64,000 nucleotides of DNA, taken from assembly GCA_013397695.1 (NCBI GenBank), contig VYZI01000256.1, positions 531,687 to 595,686 on the forward strand, read 5' to 3'. The notes beneath the pieces were generated by a model that saw only the letters and a program-made list of their open reading frames with translations, did not search any database and was not told where the DNA came from. This DNA is from Centropus unirufus. Taxonomy: Eukaryota > Chordata > Aves > Cuculiformes > Centropidae. Positions 59,537 through 64,000 of this stretch are shown here, piece after piece; position 1 is the first letter of the stretch; every line of letters begins with the position of its first letter. Made by a program: the position numbers and the translations under genes.

Positions 59537-60036
59537 GTACGTCAAGCAGAAAGGCTTTAATTGCCTTGTTTGCCTGCAAGGATCATTTTGTGCTATAAAT
59601 GGTCTTGCTTTGAGGAGGACACACGCAGAGCTTCAGGGAAAATAGCTCTGGGATTTGCTGTAAATCTTCATGTCAGCTGGGCTTGTTCAGGGCTTTTTTT
59701 GTCCAGTTCAGGGTTTGTCTGGTGTGGCCCTTTTGCAAATTCTCTCTCTTGAAAAGGAGGAGAAATGTTACACTACTTGGGTGCCTGTGCATGGGGAGAC
59801 CTGTGAAATGTATGGGAGCAAGGGCAGGAGAGGAAGAAAATTTCGCACTGGGGCTTAGAGCATTTCTTGCTCTGCTTTGGGTTTCAACATTGGAGTCACC
59901 CCAGAATGCACAAAGCCTTACAGAATGAGCTCTGGTGCTCATGGGACACTGCAAAGCTGTCATCAAGAATTTTGTGCTACTTTCTTATTTCCAAACACCA
60001 TGGCGAGATTTAGTGGTGCAGCTCTCTGGCAATTCA

Positions 60037-60230
60037 CAGGATCAGGGAACAGTTTGGGCTGGAAGGGACCTCAAAGCCCACCCAGTTCCACCCCATGCCA
60101 TGGGCAGGGTCAGCTCCCACTGGATCAGAGGGCTCCAAGCCCCATCCAACATGGCCTTGAAAACCTCCAGGGATGGGGCAGCCATTACTTCTCTGGGCAA
60201 CCTGGACCGAGTCTTCCCCATCCTCACATT
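60037..60230 (-). mobile_element. CR1 LINE 3' fragment
   Basis: GGATCAGGGAACAGTTTGGG, GGAAGGGACCTCAAAGCCC, GGCTCCAAGCCCCATCCAAC and CTTCCCCATCCTCACA follow the reverse CR1 order. Confidence 0.92.
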
Positions 60231-60467
60231 AAGTTCGTTGGACAAATCACTGTGTATAACACCTCACAAGTTTATTTTGCCAGATTCAACACAGGTGTCC
60301 AGTGTTTGAGAAAGGAGATCAGTTCACTGCAGGCTTCTTTATCCACGGAAATTAGGACTTAATTAGCGAACATGATGGTAAAATCATAAACCTGTGCCTT
60401 GAGCAATCCGGTGAAGCGATACTTGATGTATTTGGTTGCCTTTATCAAGTGGGCTGAAGTGCTTTCA

Positions 60468-60530
60468 CAATCACAGCATCACAGAGTTGTTTAGGTTATA
60501 AAAGACCTTTCAGAGGAGCACTCTGGAAAT
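60468..60530 (-). mobile_element. Degraded CR1 tail
   Basis: AATCACAGCATCACAGAG, TTGTTTAGGTTATAAAAGAC and CTTTCAGAGG resemble a reverse CR1 end (AATCACAGAATGGTTTAGG type). The match is short and diverged. Confidence 0.6.
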
Positions 60531-61100
60531 CCCGCTACTTGTTTAGGCCACCAAATAGAACATTATCAGCCTGACTTTCAGTCCTCTGATACATGACTGG
60601 TGAAAGTATTTTTGGGTGTATGAGTGGCTGTGTGCGTTGATGAGGGCACAGGCTCAGCACCCACGGAGACTGGGACTGCTCATCCAACTGTTGGAGTGCT
60701 ATGAGCAGGACTCAAAATACGCTGCTAAATTAAGAGCATGGAGAGCTAATGATTTATTACTGCTTTTCGTGCTATAAATACTGCCACACAGGGAATTTGG
60801 ATTACTGGTTAACGGTTTCTAGTGTTTAACATGTAAACACAGCCCTTGCTCAGTAGCAGAACTCTGTTGATCCACAAACAGTGGAGCTAAGGGCACATAA
60901 AAACTGATCTGGTGTTTGGAAACAGAGGCCTGACCAGCAGCAAGATACCTGCCTGGCGCGGTTGCCTTCTGATCTGTTTTGAAAATGTGGCTACGTAAGG
61001 CCAGGTTGTCAAGTTTTGTGTTGGATTTGGGTCCCCTGAGAGAGAGTTAAAGCAGAGGGAAAGCTGCAGCCATCCTACTCACCCCGTTTTTTCGTTTCAG

Positions 61101-61173
61101 GGAGCAGAGAGTCACGGGGTTCATTGTTTTCATCCTGACCGGTGTGTCTGTCTTTATGGCTCCCATCCTCAAG
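61101..61173 (+). CDS. SLC4A4: SLC4A4 exon 17 of window, membrane segment; last exon in window
   Basis: 73 nt: one base finishes Arg, then 24 codons EQRVTGFIVFILTGVSVFMA and PILK, phase 0 at the end; acceptor TTTTTCGTTTCAG, donor AAG|GTAAGC. REQRVTG is a family-wide SLC4 motif. Human-equivalent residues are 831-854. In human the next residues are FIPMPVLYG; no matching exon appears in the remaining 2.8 kb, so the gene continues beyond the window. Confidence 0.97.
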
Positions 61174-62229
61174 GTAAGCGTGTGGCCTCACCTGTGTCGC
61201 TCTGCTCACACAGCCGGTGTGCGCGGAGGTGGCCAGGGCTGAGCAGCTGTTGGGCTGGCTTTATCTTCCCCTAAAAAGGAGATTAGTAGAGTTATGGTTT
61301 TACACTTCTACGGAAGCTTAAATAGCATCCTTTTGGAAGGAAAAAAACAACCTCATTGTGGTGTGCTACACTACTATGTGTGTAGATGGTGGCAAAGCTC
61401 AGGGTTGGGAGTCTTGTGAGCTGTGATTTTTTTAGTTTTAAGACTTTTTTCTTCTATATTTGCATAAGGTTATGTTTCCATCCGCTTTGCACTCTTATGC
61501 TTCCGCTCTTCCTGTTTTTTATGGAAAATACGTTGCGGATAAAACTTGAGAGCTTGCCGGTGGCCTGAGGGAAGGATGATTGACCATGCAGTGGAGTTGC
61601 CATGTAGAAGACACAGGTTAACAGATGCAAATGTAGTCTTAATAGCATATTTGAGTTCATTTCAATGTGCAGGCATCATAAAACATGTACCTGAAGAAAA
61701 TCCTTGGTGCTAACTAATGGAGTGTGTGCATAGCCCACTGGGAAGAGGGTTTTGTGTTGAGAGAGAATAGGGAGGACTGGTGGTGATTCACAATGCTGAT
61801 GGTAGAGCTCCAAGGATACAGTTTTTGCCAAGACTCTGTGGGACCGCTGCCAATGCCATAGTGGAGCTGTGCCCTGCCTGGTACAGCTGCCAAGGCCACA
61901 CCTCAGCAGTACCAGGCTCCTGCAGCTCGCCTCACTGAGTTAAAAAAGCCCGCGCAGCCATCAAATCTGTGCTTTATGTGCTTTTTTTTTTTATGCTGTT
62001 TTTTTCCCTAAACCAGCACATCCCATATCACTTAAAAGTGACACGCAGCACCATGGAAAATGTGTTTCTGGGGGCAAATGAATCTCCTGATCTTGTTTTT
62101 GTATGAGGGCAGCCAGGGCTCTGGACAGACGCGCTGCTGAGGTACCATCCCCTCTAGGCAGGTCACTATTTTCCAGGAGCTGAAATCTGTTGGCCCACAA
62201 GACACACAGAAGGTCTTTCTTAGTGAATC

Positions 62230-62262
62230 ATCAGATCATAGAATCAAACTGGAAAACCTACT
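62230..62262 (-). mobile_element. Possible CR1 tail remnant
   Basis: CAGATCATAGAATCAAACTG followed by GAAAACC resembles the reverse 3' end of a CR1. Only about 33 bases are recognisable, so the call is weak. Confidence 0.4.
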
Positions 62263-63774
62263 TCTCTGTGTTTTTTGGAGGATGCTGCCCCCTCCGGGCA
62301 TGATGATTACAGTGGTGTTGAGTGCAGGTGTAGTGTACAACAGGAGATGTCAGCTGAAAAGTCCAGTTCCATGGATCCTTAGATCACTGGTGTGAGCAGA
62401 TGATGTCCAGACAGTAGCATTTGTACTGAAACAGTGGCACCACGCATCGTAACTCTGTGGTAGAGTGGACAGGGGTCTAGAGAAGCATTTCTGGAGGAGG
62501 CAAAGGAGTTTTTGGTCATGAGTAGGTCAGGAGCCATGGGGGCTGTGAGGCACAGTTAGATGTGAGCCTGGAGGACAAACAGACAGCAATGATGCTGCCT
62601 GTGTGGAAAGCGAAGAACATGGCTTGATGAAGTCAATGCATTCCTATCTCGATTTCTGAAGCTGTTTTTGCAACCAGCAAATCTTTGTGTCTTGGTAACA
62701 GTTTCCTCCTGTGCACAAACAGGCATTTCCGTGCCCGTAGTTTAATGCCTGATTGGAATAATTCTGTTTGTGAGTTGATGTGACCTTTTCCCTGCAAGAT
62801 CTCTATTCCACTGGGGTCCATTATTTCTCCTGTTCTTGCTTCATCCTTTAATTAGTTGTGCTTCCCCTACGAAGGCGTAAGGGGAAGGTCCTCGTGGGAT
62901 GACGCCTGAGGAGACATCGGCACGCTCCTCGCCCACATGCCAGAGAGGACCTGGCAGTGTTTCAGGACCTTTAGCAAGCTCTGGTGACAGGGTCCCCTGC
63001 TTGGGAGAACTGCTTTGTTAAATGCATTGCAGAACATGTAAGTCTCCTCATGCCAGCAGCAAATGGAACGGTAACGATCCCCAATTTAATTAAACATGGA
63101 AGATGCAGAATAATCTCATTTTGTGCTTCCATGGTGTTTGTGCTTCCTTTGAACGCTGCTGCTGTTTCTGCTCAGTTATAACTGATCTCCACAGAAACAT
63201 CCTGGGCCCTGCTAGGACAATGGCAGGCACTTTCCTATAAATACATCTTTAATTCTGTTGGCCAGCAGTAGGTTTGCTCGGAGCATCGGAGCCAGCAACC
63301 CCATCGCCAGGGAGTGCTTTGCCAAATGAAAATCTTCCCAGCTATAAGCACTGATTACCACTCTGCAGGATAACATCCCGAAGCTTCTCCTGGGGTTGAG
63401 TTACAGGATTGATTATCGTGGAATGGTGAAACAATATTTGGACATTTCTCTGGGTTTTTTGAGAAGCAGAACAAAGGGGAGGGAAAGAGAGCAATGGAAA
63501 GGAACCAGAAAGCTAGATGCTGGAAGCCTCTACTCAACTTGCCAGAGAATAGACTGTCTTGTCTCCTCTTATCTCTCCGATCCAGTAAGGGCTTTGGATC
63601 CCTTGGACACCCACGGCTATGTGAACCACACACTGAATCCCCATTCCTCCCCGCTACAGCACACAGAAATGGCAGAGCATTGAACTCAGGCTGCGGAAGG
63701 ATAAGAAATGGCCTTTTAGTGGGAAATATCAATGCAGCTCCCTCAAGGAAGCAAATAAATCCAGTAGGAAAAAT

Positions 63775-63848
63775 TAGAATCATGGAATCACATAATCCTA
63801 GAATGGTTTGGGTCAGAAAGGACCTTAAAGATCATCCAGTTCCAGCTA
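63775..63848 (-). mobile_element. CR1 LINE extreme 3' end with repeated tail
   Basis: AGAATCATGGAATCACATAA then CCTAGAATGGTTTGGG, AGAAAGGACCTTAAAG and ATCATCCAGTTCCAG. The tail carries the duplicated 8-bp-like motif (ATTCTATG complement) characteristic of CR1. Confidence 0.9.
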
Positions 63849-64000
63849 AGAAATCAGCAATTGAGAGGCTCACAGGGGGTGACAGGGAATGCCGCTCAGG
63901 GGAGGGAAGGGAAAACTGTCAGCAGGGAGGCTTTGGTTGTGGGTGGCACGTGGCCAGGTGACTTGGGTACTCGTGCCCCAGGTGAAGTCCATGCACTGGG

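Larger units (their letters stand above)
59537..61100 (+). other. SLC4A4: Intron 16 of window
   Basis: This 1.6-kb intron contains a CR1 copy (60037-60230) and a degraded CR1 tail near 60468. The rest is unremarkable. Confidence 0.84.
1..64000 (+). other. SLC4A4: SLC4A4 gene locus (NBCe1), partial at both ends
   Basis: Seventeen exons on the + strand join into one 830-codon reading frame that follows the electrogenic Na+/HCO3- cotransporter NBCe1 nearly residue for residue. The protein is a plasma-membrane transporter that moves Na+ with bicarbonate or carbonate in epithelia, glia and other cells. SLC4A4 is preferred over SLC4A5, SLC4A7, SLC4A8 and SLC4A10 because of NBCe1-type blocks such as NLRSLADIGKTVSSAS, NDISDKPEKDQ, MYSGGEN and TNAITFGGLLGDAT. 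The paralogues as I recall them differ in these stretches. The 5' exons and promoter and the 3' end lie outside the window. All introns use GT/AG. Confidence 0.97.
61174..64000 (+). other. SLC4A4: Intron 17 of window (3' cut)
   Basis: 2.8 kb with a poly-T stretch near 61982, a doubtful CR1 end near 62233 and a clear CR1 end at 63775. No further SLC4A4 exon was found. Confidence 0.82.

Noticed and set aside
59877..60362. 161-codon open frame in intron 16
   Set aside because: Most of it is reverse-oriented CR1 sequence (60037-60230).
1..64000. CRISPR arrays, bacterial operons, tRNA or rRNA genes
   Set aside because: None seen. The window is vertebrate nuclear DNA, and no cloverleaf with a typical B box or any rRNA block was noticed.
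61174..64000. A further SLC4A4 exon encoding FIPMPVLYG after exon 17
   Set aside because: I looked for this conserved block and its phase-0 acceptor in the remaining sequence and did not find it; it should lie beyond the window.

Overview
The window reads as vertebrate, almost certainly avian, nuclear DNA. Short exons are separated by long introns with GT/AG junctions. The introns carry many truncated CR1 non-LTR retrotransposon fragments, recognisable by 3' ends of the type TTCCAACCCAAACCATTCT or its complement. CR1 at this density with this subfamily style is typical of birds. The species cannot be named from the sequence.

One gene accounts for all the coding sequence found: SLC4A4, the electrogenic sodium-bicarbonate cotransporter NBCe1, on the + strand. 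Seventeen exons were placed by joining conserved protein blocks at splice sites. Their phases agree at every junction and together they give 2,490 nt, an unbroken 830 codons. The first exon is cut by the left edge of the window, and the gene continues past the right edge after the segment ending APILK. Judged against the human NBCe1-A protein as I recall it, window codon n corresponds to residue n+23 up to extracellular loop 3. There the bird protein is one residue shorter. About 23 N-terminal residues of the NBCe1-A form and about 180 C-terminal residues lie outside the window.

Layout: 1-30872 encodes the first part of the cytoplasmic N-terminal domain (exons 1-5, long introns). 38432-40674 encodes the end of that domain and the Gly/His-rich linker (exons 6-8). 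42681-48612 encodes TM1 to TM5 (exons 9-11). 51237-52210 encodes the glycosylated extracellular loop 3 and TM6 (exons 12-13). 54155-54745 encodes TM7-TM8 (exons 14-15). 59358-61173 encodes the following membrane segments (exons 16-17). The rest is intron: 22 CR1 loci (two of weak confidence), an AT-rich tandem repeat, a fresh 49-bp tandem duplication and otherwise unremarkable DNA.

The most interesting points are splicing signals. (i) Exon 1 begins as NBCe1-A coding sequence that also contains the polypyrimidine tract and AG of the acceptor expected for NBCe1-B/C transcripts. (ii) Exon 3 keeps an internal donor that would remove exactly nine residues, as in mammalian NBCe1-D/E. (iii) Intron 3 contains a candidate frame-preserving 96-nt cassette exon that would add 32 residues to the cytoplasmic domain. 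This is the best candidate for something undescribed. No second gene, RNA gene or non-CR1 mobile element could be supported. Transmembrane assignments are from family knowledge and approximate.
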